64,000 bases of DNA from Adineta steineri (lineage: Eukaryota > Rotifera > Eurotatoria > Adinetida > Adinetidae), in NCBI GenBank assembly GCA_905250115.1, contig CAJNOI010000024.1, positions 108,177-172,176 on the forward strand. The letters are read 5' to 3'. Under the pieces are notes generated by a model. It saw nothing but the letters and a program-made list of their open reading frames with translations. It was not told where the DNA came from and did not search any database. Shown one piece after another: positions 1 to 10,641 of this stretch. Numbering within the stretch: the first letter of the stretch is position 1; each line of letters begins with the position of its first letter. The position numbers and the translations under genes are program-made.

Positions 1-222
1 AAAAAGAAACAAGAACATTAAAGAAAGGAAACAGCTTTTTAACAATAAATATGTATGTTTGTAGCCAATTTTCACTGTATTTGTGGTCAACAAGCAAAGT
101 GACAATAAGGCTCATTCAACTCACTCAACACTTCAGCATAATAAGTAAGTTTCGATTCTTATTTTTGTTTTTATCTTATTTTACTTTCTTTTTACATTAT
201 TTCCTAGAATAGAATTTCATTC

Positions 223-1433
223 ATGGTATCTAACAACTCTTACTGGGCCAACGATACGAAAACAAAATTTATTGCAGTTAGTCAAGCTTGTTTTATTGAA
301 CTTTTAAAAAAAATACGAATTCAACAGAATATGAATTTACTGATATCCCAGCGGATTTTGGTTTTGAAAAAAAAAACGAGAAAGATAAGCAAATTTACAA
401 CTTTGCAACCAATTTACTAATGGAGCTTGTCTTTTTGAAGCAAAAATTTTATGAGCGACGGAGATATTTGAAGTATAGAGCAGAATTATCATCATTACTG
501 GAAACGAAAGCAATTATTATGAAGACAGAGGAAAGTACCGATGATAGTAAACGGATCGAATCAGCACAAAATTTTTACAGTCTTTAAAAAATGAGGAAGC
601 AAAATAATTAATGGAGGAAATGTTAAATAATGATAAATGCATTGATTGCATTAATAAAGAACATGTTTCGGAATGTGTTATCATCAAGAAACTACAGGAA
701 ATGAAAAGCAGTGACGACCATAACAGTGAGTTTTTCTTCTGTAACTGTTTTATTGATAAAATTCTTATTTTTAGGAAAATATCTTGCAGAGTGGATGTCT
801 AGGTGCATCGCTGATCAATACTTAAAGTCACAGACTACGCGTCGTCCTAATTTAAAACTTTATGGAAATAGTTCCATACCTTCTAACGTGCAAACAAAAA
901 TTAAATATTTTATCAAAACACATTATATTGATTTCGTGAAGCTTTATAAATCACACATTATACTACGATGCCACTCTCCATTCTTTACGAACTTGTCTAA
1001 TAGAAAAAACGAAAACAGTGGTAAGTAAAAAATATTTCTATTATAATTGATTATTAGAATAACTTTTCCTTTTGCTGTAGGATCACATTTGTGTGATACA
1101 AAGGGTTGTCTTTCACCAAAACATCTGTTAATTGAAACCGTTGATGTCAATGTTAGCCAATCCAGATGTGAAGGCGTTATTCTTCTTATACAATCTGGAA
1201 GTAAAACATAACTAGGTCATATTATTAAAGCAATACAATGTCAGCACAGTCTCAATAGGGAAGACGATGCATTTAAAAACAGTTGTCGAAAGCTTAAAAT
1301 GATTGTACAAGATAAAAAGTCTGTTGATTATTTTAAAAAAACAAGCTTGGTTGGAAAAATGAATAAAAAAGATTTATATATTATATATTGTTTTATTTGT
1401 ATCGCGAGAAGTATGGGAGTAATACGGAACTAA
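223..1433 (+). pseudogene. Decayed I-PpoI-like His-Me finger (zf-His_Me_endon) endonuclease gene
   Basis: The remnant can be read across two short introns, 726-774 (49 nt) and 1021-1080 (60 nt). The last exon encodes SHLCDTKGCLSPKHL, then E and N at the right spacing and a further Cys. This matches the zinc/active-site core of the I-PpoI family (C-x4-C-x4-H, with the general-base His two residues before the first Cys and a metal-binding Asn 14 residues after the His). A second CxH...C cluster (CQH...C) follows at about 1248-1302. The gene is broken: a frameshift lies in the A-run near 305-311, another near 577-590, and in-frame TAA codons occur at 605-607 and 1209-1211. After each break the same kind of coding continues, ending with TAA at 1431-1433. 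It is either a fossil homing-endonuclease-related gene or one member of a dispersed family. The first part (223-330) is the least certain. Confidence 0.6.
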
Positions 1434-3188
1434 GAATGATGTAGATAACAGCTTTGCTATGTTAGTTGGCGTTCAGAAAAAGGAGAGAACGCGTATCTTT
1501 TTCGGATTTCACCATCCAGAGAAAATGTATATTCCACTGGGGACACGTATTTTTTGGTTTTTACTTTCACGAGAAAACGAAAATGGAGAGTGCAAAAAGA
1601 AAAGATGATCAATTTTTTCGTAAACGGAGTAGATCGTTAACGTTAGGCATAGAAATTGATCTTTCAACTCGTAGTGAAAATTAAACAAAGGAAAGAGTAA
1701 AAGACAGAGACACTACAACTGAAATCTTCGATCAGAGTGGCGGTGGGTGAGTGTGAATATTAGGCCTAGAATGGTTCCGTTCTTAGTAATCCAGTTCGAT
1801 CAAAACAGAGTCTTTCACAATGCGTTTTCGAGATGTAAACCATGACAAAACGACTATGGTACAGATTCAGAACGGACCGTATCGTTCGACCTGAGAACTG
1901 TTCAAACATTTTTTTCATAACAGAACAAAATTACCCACAACCAGAATATATTATTCTTAAAACTGTACAATACTGTTCCGGTATGTGAATGATACTTCTG
2001 GATATTGAATAATATTATTCTTATGAAAAAAACTGTTGCACAGTTCCAAAGAAAGAAATTGATGTGGAACTATTGTGGTCTAGTGAATGTACGTATACTA
2101 TAATTATCTCACACCCAAACCCACTTTATAGATTAACTAAATATTATTTATTCGTTAATATTTTTTGTGTATATCAAGAACATTATTACTATTAAATGAC
2201 ATACAATGAAAATAACTAATTGTCTTTGTTGAATACAAAAAATTTCAATAAAATTTATCACGAAATAATTCTAACTAAAGAATCTTTTCACATACTAAAA
2301 TGCTTTAAAATTCAAATTTCGTCTACAATTAGAAAATTTCGATACTAATATATATGAGTGTGAATTATGATCTTGCTGATATATTGACTTTTTCATTCGA
2401 ATTTATCTAAAATATTGCATTCCTTCACATAAATCTAAGTTATAATTTTCGACTGAAAATCTTGCTAACATCAATGCATTAATCACATTGAGTTATTTAC
2501 TAGTTTGATAGTTTACCTATCGATGAAAAGAAGAAGAGAGAAAGATATATGTATATATTTCTTTTGTTATACAGATCAAAAATATACTAAATTTCCATGA
2601 TATTATAAACTGATAAAAATAACTTATTAAATAATATGCCCTTTCCAAAATACTCTATGATTAATAGTTAACGATTATTTAGAATAAAATTCTAGTATAA
2701 ATCTCAACCACTATTATCCAGGGAATAAAAGAATTGCATTAAAATGATGATTTTGATAGATATTTGCATTTTAATTAGTGAAAATGAGATACATCAAAAA
2801 TATCATTTTTTTCCTGTTTTCTACGAAGCTATTATTATATTAAGTATATACAAGTGTGAGAATTAAAAATATAAAGTACTAGATAATCCTCTCAGTATTT
2901 ATTCGTTTGATATAATATCAAAGAGTATTGAGAGGAATTACGTCATGCTATAACTATTATATAGGTATATGATATTATTTTAAAATCATTGATAATAAAT
3001 AAAAATATATGTGTTACATGGCTAATCAAACTTATTTTCTCAGTTTAAAACAAGATAAACATCTTTAGAATAAGTCGAATTCACATTATTTAAATATATG
3101 TAAGGAAAGAAAATTGAAAGTAATATAGAACGAGCGAGATTATATTATATAAAAACTATCAACAATACATAAAAAAAAGATAATATAA
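1434..3188. other. Intergenic AT-rich stretch
   Basis: I see no convincing gene. One 72-codon frame at 1466-1684 has no recognisable features. The section around 1740-2090 has a more mixed composition with repeated GAACGG/GTTCCG-like words, but no boundaries I can define. Confidence 0.4.
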
Positions 3189-4229
3189 TTATGTGTTCAT
3201 TTTTAAAGTAATTTTACCGATTGCCTTGCCTTTTTCAACAATATCATGAACTTTTTTCAGATTTTCACAATTAAAATCAAAGGTTTGTGTTACATGTGAT
3301 TTAATTTCACCTTGATCAATTAATTTAGATAATTTTTCAAGTACTTCTCCATGCATTTCTATATCAATACCATATCGTACTTTTGTACCTAATAATGCCC
3401 AAACAAATGTTAAAGATTTAGCCATACTTGGTGTACCATAAAAATCAAAATTTCCTTGAACAATTGAACACATTTTTCCAAAAGGTGATAGAACATCAGC
3501 ACATATTTTAACATATTCATCAACAGTTGTATGAGTTATATATGCATATTTTAATGGAATATTTAATTTTAAATCATTTATTTATTTTCGAATATCTTCA
3601 TGATGATTAATAACATGTGTTGCACCCATTTCTTTACTAAACTTTTTTGTTTCTTCTCTTGATGCTGTTGTTATAATAACTGGTAAACGAAGAATTTTAG
3701 CACATATTTGTGTTGCTATTGATCCAACACCGCCAGCACCATTAATAATAAGAATAGCTGCTTGTTCACCTTCTTTTATTTCAAGACGTTCAACAAGTGA
3801 TTCCCAAGCTGTAAGTGCTGTTAATGGAATACCAGCAGCATGTTCAAATGAAAGACTACGTGGTTTCAATGCTGCACCTCGTTCATCACTAAGAACTAAT
3901 TCAGCATCACTTCCATGACCAAAAGGTGAAGCAACGAAATAGATTTCATCACCAACTTTAAATCGAGTTACATCAGGTCCAATTTGTTCGATAATACCTG
4001 CTGAATCAAAGCCAAGAATTTGATATTTATCTTTATTAAGTGGAACACGATCAAAATAATCTGGATAATCATCATAAACACCTCCTCGTACTTTGACATC
4101 AATTGGATTAACACTAGTAGCTTTTACTCGAACAAGTAATTGTTGTTTTTGAGGAGCAGATGGTTTAGGTACGTCGATATCTTCAAAAACATTAATATCA
4201 CCATATTTCTTTAAACCGACAGCCTTCAT
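3189..4229 (-). pseudogene. Zinc-type alcohol dehydrogenase-like / quinone oxidoreductase (MDR family), one in-frame stop
   Basis: Medium-chain dehydrogenase/reductase, predicted to reduce carbonyls or quinones with NADPH. The N-terminal GroES-like fold is clear (VRVKATSVNPIDVKVRGG; LGFDSAGIIEQIG; VGDEIYF). The Rossmann domain carries NGAGGVGSIATQICAKIL, the cofactor-binding glycine motif. The C-terminal part (VLSPFGKMCSIVQGNFDFYG to GKAIGKITLKMN) is complete. The total of 346 codons is normal for this family. The two halves are in the same frame and separated only by a TAA at 3582-3584, after EDIRK and before INDLKLN, so a single substitution (for example CAA to TAA) explains the break. No intron fits there. 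It could be a recent pseudogene, a non-functional allele or a sequence error. If translated, the 215-residue N-terminal product would lack much of the cofactor domain. Confidence 0.8.
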
Positions 4230-5403
4230 TTTACGTTCGAAATTTAAATAAAAGATTATTGTACATTTTCTTATCTATAATGTACATATATATCTTCTTT
4301 TTTTTGCTTCGTCATCATGACTTGATACTATCGTATGTTATTTGTACAATTAAACTTTTGCTTCGTCATCCTTATGATACTATACATAGATTATTTGAAT
4401 ACTATTTATATCGTTATATAGACGATAACAGAATGAACAAAAAAAAATCTACTAGTAACACGACGATTATATTATACACCAACTTGTGTATTAATAGTAA
4501 GAGAAAGCAAAAGTCGATGTGTGTATTCGATATGATCGAGGTTGATATATAACTAAATTTAATCTATTCATTGAGTGTGTTAATCGTTTATGGTTTAAGA
4601 AAAATATTATATTATATTTATATAATAGAGCATTAGTTTTTGTGATCAAATAATTTTATTGAAACAGAAATGAGTTTGTAATTAAATCAATATCTTAACT
4701 TTTAAGTAATATAAAAATAAATTCAAGAGAGTAACAACTGATTTAATTCAACATAAAATCAAAATAAAATTATATCAATGGCTTTTTGAAATTTACACAT
4801 AAATATAAAAGTAATATGTTTATTGGATTAATATTTGAAAGATCTTAATAATAACTAATTAAATTAGAGAAAATCGAGCTTATATTTACTTAATATTATA
4901 GAACAAGTGATCTGTCTGTTGTAAACTTTTCTTTAACTATATAAGATCCTCTATCGAAATTTCATTTACACAGACACTTTATTTATTTTCATGTTATCTA
5001 TATATCTTTAGTTATATTTATTTAATATATTACCGAATCGAGTTGTTTTATTGTGACACTATAACGATGTTCATTATTATTCAATGAATATTATTTCTTA
5101 CTGAATCGTTTAATATCTATTGACGCTCTTTATAATTTTTTGTTTCGAATAAAAATACATGTTTTTAATTGTATAAGATCATACTATTTTTTTTTCATTT
5201 GTATTTTAGATCAAATCTCTCTTTTCCAACATTCATTGATCATGTCATATCAATGTAATATTTACATTATGAAAATACTTCAGAGCATTCTTGAATAATC
5301 ATCAGTAGATGTTGATAATACAGATTCACTAGTATTTCATATCAACTAAAATTATTCTCCTTTTCTTCTCACAAAAAAAAGCATATCTGTTTATTTATCG
5401 GCT
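4230..5403. other. Intergenic AT-rich stretch
   Basis: Very AT-rich, with short homopolymers. The only frame (4259-4552) is low complexity and unlike a protein. I see nothing else in it. Confidence 0.4.
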
Positions 5404-5986
5404 AAAACGCGTAACGCGTCAACTCGGGGACCAGACTTTAAAACTTTCGATCTAAATCTCATGACTATAGTCTTCTATAGTATAGCATCAAATGGTTGGA
5501 TGTTGTTCTAGACTACAACACTGAGAGGCTAGACTCACATCTATCAGATTCTCAAGGACCCTCATAGAGGAAAACAGTACTTAATTTTCTGACTTTCATC
5601 ATCGCGTTACAAAATCATCATCGCGTTACGTTAATGCGACAAAAATATCACCCTCCATAAAACGATCTAAAGAGATTTTTTTTCTTTCGTTAAATAGGCC
5701 GAAGTGTTTTCTATTACCTGCTGATAGAAAAATTTTCAACAGTAGAATATATTCAGAGAAAAATAAGCAAGAAGTGGAGCACCCTCGATTTTTTGTCCCT
5801 AATTCATCATCGCGTTTCGTCATATATTTTTACTGTAATTTTCAGACGGCTCGTTCAAATGAGGTGATATTTTCACAAATTGTGGGGATGATAGAGGTAC
5901 ATCTTTCACCGAAAGGATGAGTCTTCTACACTACCTAGTTCTTGAGAAAAGCTAATAAAACTGTAGCCAAAACGTCATCGCGTTAC
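5404..5986. repeat. Cluster of CATCGCGTTACG-like repeats, possible non-autonomous element
   Basis: In an AT-rich background the rare word CGCGTTACG or its complement recurs. ACGCGTAACGCG lies at about 5407-5418. Two nearly tandem copies of TCATCGCGTTAC lie at about 5599-5629, a variant TCATCGCGTTTCG at about 5807-5819, and TCATCGCGTTACGCTT at about 5974-5989. The first copy is in inverted orientation to the last, so the roughly 580-base segment is loosely flanked by inverted copies. No transposase frame is present. The 65-codon minus frame at 5626-5823 simply overlaps these repeats. Confidence 0.4.
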
Positions 5987-6084
5987 GCTTGGAGAAGCCG
6001 TTATATAATTATAAGATAAGTTGTTTTCTTGTCGCATGCATGTTTTATTATATTATTTGAGTTGTCAAAAAAATATAGATATTA

Positions 6085-6339
6085 TTATATGAGAACTCTA
6101 AATACTGGTTTGCGAACCGTAACACGTGTTGTACGAGTGATGATTGGTCTTGAATCAACGCTTACTACTTTTATTGGGCTATCGAAGTACAGAGAACTCC
6201 AGATTGGAACTCTTCGAACATATTTTGTTACTTGAACTTCATCGCAACAAGGTTCATCGACGAGAACACGAGTAGAAGTTAAAACCACAGGCATTTCAGT
6301 AGTAAATATTGTAATGTATATAGTAATACTTGAGTACAA
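6085..6339 (-). CDS. Small hypothetical protein, start probably at internal Met16
   Basis: I do not recognise this protein. The minus-strand frame of 84 codons has a composition unlike the surrounding AT-rich noise (many V, R, T and S residues, and a Cys pair in DEPCCDEVQVTKYVRRVPIW). The first 15 residues are isoleucine and threonine rich and are probably 5' leader. Met16 (codon at 6292-6294) would give a 69-residue protein. A perfect 20-base palindrome containing TATATATATA sits at 6368-6387, about 75-80 bases upstream of Met16. That is the same TATA-to-ATG distance seen in the two surface-protein genes at 24.7 and 28.5 kb. The opposite strand also has a 68-codon frame, which I treat as a shadow. 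No domain or membrane segment is evident after Met16. Confidence 0.4.
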   Translation of the reverse strand: MYSSITIYITIFTTEMPVVLTSTRVLVDEPCCDEVQVTKYVRRVPIWSSLYFDSPIKVVSVDSRPIITRTTRVTVRKPVFRVLI

Positions 6340-6367
6340 TAGTGATTAATTTACCAAATTGTGAGAA

Positions 6368-6387
6368 CACCTATATATATATAGGTG
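6368..6387 (-). promoter_or_regulatory. Palindromic TATA element upstream of the small hypothetical gene
   Basis: The sequence cacctatatatatataggtg is a perfect 20-base palindrome with a TATA core. Because it is symmetrical it could also serve the plus strand, but no plausible plus-strand gene follows within 300 bases. Confidence 0.35.
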
Positions 6388-8059
6388 CACAGAGAAAATA
6401 AGAAAATTGTTTTTTTTTGATTGAAAAGAAAAACAATCAATCAGTTACTACCCTAGGTATGAGAAAAATATCAGTACTTTCCTTTCATAAAATACGTCAA
6501 TTATAAATTAAAATAATATTCTACATCATTACCTATATAGTCAGAACTGTGAAATAAATGCCTCTCAACAATTTGTTTTTTTTTGTTTCTTGTATTTCTG
6601 TTAGGAACTTGAAAATGTGTGAACTTTGACTTTTACACAATTTTCATTTTTCGATGCATAACCACTTCATTGAAAAAAATGTGAAATATGTAGAATAGTT
6701 GCCTACGAATGCATTATCAAATGACGCAATTTCTACTACTAGAAAATATTCATTAATTATCAGGCGAAAACTATAATGAACAGTTTTTCGATCAATAACA
6801 AATATATGGGTAATATATCTTTTAGAACAATGCAGACTTTCGATTGAAAACACTTTTTCATAGTCATAACTTTCTGAATTAATTAATATTAAACTGTTCT
6901 AGTAATAATTCATCATGTATCGAATCAAAGAATGCTACTAAATATTTATTCTCATATTCCAAATACCAGTTTTTCAACGAAAGCGAAATTGGCATTCGAC
7001 TAATGAAACTAATGGAATAGTCGAATTGCATTGATTGTTTTTGTGAAAAAAAGCAGAAATACAGGATGTCACATAAATGGCATGCCAATAAAAAATTTAA
7101 AAATCTCCAGTTCACTTTGATTCAATAGGCTAGTTATTTCAGATACTGAAATTTGTATCTGCCAACTAAAAAGCAGAATTCAAACTCTTCAGATATCAAA
7201 AGTCAGCATATTCCTAATAAAAGTTGAAAATACATTAACTATTCACTTTTAAATTAATTACTTTTGAAAATTTTATCACAAATACGGCTCAGTGAATCAC
7301 TACAGTTGACTTCTTTCAAAGAAATATAGTAACTACTTTAACTCGGTTAAATTTCCAAGAATTGAAAAGATATTTTTATACATTGTATTTTTCAAATGCA
7401 TTCTAAACAAAATAAAACTTGTTTCTTATTCATATATTATCATAGTCAAACTATGTCGATCAATATTGTTAAATGAAATCATCATTTCTATTAATGTTGA
7501 TAGAAAATGAACTTTTCTATTTCGTATTCAAAAATAGCTCAATCAAAATTTATCTTCGTTTAAAAGTTCGTTTATATTTAATTAATTCTTCTTTTAATAA
7601 TCAAATTAGTCTCAGTTTGATCTATCACATGCAACATCTTTTCACCTCTAGTGAATCGCATGCTATTTCCGCTTTACTTACTAATATTATTCGCACTCGG
7701 GACATTCTTAGTTTTACTTCTGTTTTTTTTATATGATCACGCAAATAAAGTATATGAACCTCATTAACTTAGTGATAGTTCTTTGTTTTTCTTCTAAACT
7801 ATCACAACTTGCATTATCACTATGAATGTTCCAATCTCATTTACTTCCGCTACGATGTAGATAATATATAACAGTTTGAAACAAGATTAAAAAAAACATT
7901 TAGTTCGTGATAAAGGACAACCAGTTTATAAAAAATATTTTTGAAAATAAAGTAGAAATTACGTAAGTTTGTATCTTATGATTGAGAGATTTCTATTATT
8001 TACTTTTCATAGATTTCCATTTCATCAATTAAAATTTGCATATTTAAGAAGAAGAAAAC
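6388..8059. other. Intergenic AT-rich stretch
   Basis: Frames at 6644-6853, 6879-7115 (both minus) and 7473-7736 (plus) are short, rich in F, I, N and S, and lack any motif. I see no gene, RNA or clear repeat here. Confidence 0.4.
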
Positions 8060-9239
8060 ATGTCAAATGATATAAATTTAATATCTTCAATTAATTTTGC
8101 AACAATACAAATTAATCGTCATGCAGCTGCAGTCGTACTGCTTTTTGGTACAATTGGTAATGTTCTCAACGTTTTGGTTTTAAGTGAAAATTCTTTAAGA
8201 AAAATTCCATGTGCATTTTATCTTTGTTGGTCTTCAGTATCAGCTGTTGTGTTTCTATGGTCAGGATTATTAACACGAGTTCTACAAGGGTAAGTTTAAG
8301 AGCTTTAGTACGTTGTTATTGTATAGCAGAAGAATTCTTTTACATAATTGGTATAATTTATTAAATGCTCTGAACAGATTTGATAATAGTAAAAATGTGT
8401 GTATTTTAATTTCTAGTTATAATTTTAATTGGCCAAATGAAAATCGACCAATTTGTAAAATTCGTCTGTATTTACTTAATGTTAGTTGGGCAGTAGCTAT
8501 ATGGGCTCTTGTTGGAGCAAGTATGGATCGATATCTATGTAGTAGTTATTCAGCTGCCTATCGACGATTAAGTACAAGTCAAACTGCAAAACGATATCTC
8601 ATTGGAATTTTTATATTTTTTGCATTAGCATTTCTTGAAATATTGTATTGTTTTGAAGCAAGTGTTCCTAATGTTCCGGTTGCTTGTTATGCTCAAAATC
8701 TTACTTGTCGACTAATTAGTGATTGGAGTAACATATTAATCGATATCGTTTTTCCAAGCATATGTTTAGCCATTTTTGGTGCATTAACTATTCGCAATGC
8801 TCGAGCAAGATTTATTCAACCTACAGCCAATTCAATTAGTGAAACTACTACAAGCACGAATGCACTAGTAACACGAAATAATGATCGTAATCTTACGAGG
8901 ATGTTATTAGTTCAGGTTAGTTTATCTCTTTTTTTAATCACCTGACTAAGTATAGATAATATGTAATAAATGTAAATAAAATTATTTTAGGTAATGATTG
9001 TTCTTGTTCTGGATTTACCGTTTGGAGTTGATCGTTCATATGTTAGTCTAACATCTGATGTTCCAAAAAGTGCATATCGTGTTGCTATTGAAAATTTATT
9101 ATATTCTATAATAATACTTCTCTTGTTTTTCACCCACACAACTTCATTTTATTTGTATACACTTACTGGTACACTTTATCGTGCAGCATTCAAACGTCTT
9201 GGATACCGTTTTCTCAATCAACTACAAGCAAGACATTAA
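8060..9239 (+). CDS. Rhodopsin-like 7TM receptor (bdelloid GPCR family), three exons
   Basis: Plasma-membrane G-protein-coupled receptor with unknown ligand. The exons are 8060-8289, 8417-8915 and 8991-9239, joined by GT-AG introns of 127 and 75 nt; the spliced protein is 325 residues. TM1 carries the GNVLN motif (class A GN-x-x-N) and TM3 ends in MDRYLCSS, an intact DRY. TM6 begins after TRMLLVQVMIVLVLDLP. The TM7 region reads HTTSFYLYTLTGTLYRAAF, where the usual NPxxY is replaced. There is no signal peptide, and the N-terminus is short. The intronless gene at 43.5 kb is a clear paralogue with the same SFYLYTLTGT block. I place it in the broad peptide-receptor-like (FMRFamide receptor-like) expansions of rotifers by inference. 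The start is the first Met before TM1. Confidence 0.85.
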
Positions 9240-10641
9240 TATTAAATAGACCTTTTAACATCTTATCCTTTTATTATCACAATTAATACTTTTTTTGTAG
9301 TTGTTGTCTACTTTCTCTAATTTATCTTTTTAAGATTGTTCTGTAAAGATCACTATGAAACAATAAAATACTACAAAATCATAAACTAATATAGCAATAT
9401 CTATTATGAAGATGGGAAGGGATGTATGCGAAAATAAACCTTGAAAGTTTTGTTCACATCTACACGTACATTGGTGGTATATCAACGTCTTACTGCATCC
9501 TACACCCACACTCACCCTTCTGGAATACGAACATATTGGAGTCATTTAGTTTATTAAATAATAGTACCGATGATTTAGTTGTAAATTTAAACTTTTTAGA
9601 ATAAAATGATTATCGTATCAAATAAATGGTCGTCCTTTTTTTTATAGAGTTTATTAAAAGAATTAAATGCATTTTTTCAATCAAAATTATACAATGAGAT
9701 TGAATCAAATAAAATAAAAACTTTCTACTGAAAAATATTTATGAATTCTTGTGTAATATATTGTCATGAGATGATAAAAAAACATTCAGTAGTTTTTCTG
9801 GGTTATAAGTATATTATCTCTAAATAGACATTTATATGTTTAATGGAATATTTTTTTTGTTAAATATCCTTTTACTTTTATTTACATATCTTAGTTATTT
9901 TTATCTCTCTTTTATTCCAACTATTACATAGGATACATGAATGTTAATTTAATTTATACTATAGATCGTGAGAGACGTTACAAATTCGCATTAGCTTATA
10001 TGTCACAACAGCTATTTCGTATTTCACATTACAATCGTACAGGGATTGCGCTAACAGATTTTTATATGATTTTTTGATATATGAGATAAGTCGCAAATGC
10101 AAAACTTGATAAATTATAATTTATAACACCCACCAACAACATTTGTATTCAAAGAAAACAATTTGAAATCAGTAGTACGATATTTGAGAAAATTAATACA
10201 TGGCTATGAAATTATTCAATAAAACGTTAATTTGAGTATTTTATATTTAAGAATAATTTTGACCTTTTTGCCATCATTCCTCAATACATATACCACAAAA
10301 ATCAGCTTACTTTAAGAGTTATTTAATTGTATGATGAAATCAATTTATGCTTTTCAATTGTTGTGTGTCTTCTGTTTTCTTCAAAAGACAAAAAACAATT
10401 ATTTAGCATTGACAATGAATTTAATTTTCTAATAAACTTTTTAGTTGAATATAAAAGAGTGAATCATATCCTTATTTTTTTGACAGTCACTGATTCATCT
10501 ATCCACATAACAATAAAATTCTGATACTTTGAGAACGTTTTATTTATTTTCATTAGAATTTAAATGTTCAATTATTAAAATAGTCTTCAAAGTCAGGACA
10601 CTTTGTTTCGATAGTGAATTAAGTGTTTCTCATCAATCTGC
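9240..10641. other. Intergenic stretch between the GPCR and kelch genes
   Basis: AT-rich. One AC-rich patch (ACACCCACACTCACCC at about 9501-9516) belongs to the dispersed GT/AC tract family seen elsewhere in the window. Frames at 9422-9604 and 10327-10524 have no protein-like features. Confidence 0.4.

Noticed and set aside
1466..1684. 72-codon plus-strand frame
   Set aside because: No motif or signal peptide; it lies between decayed sequence and AT-rich DNA.
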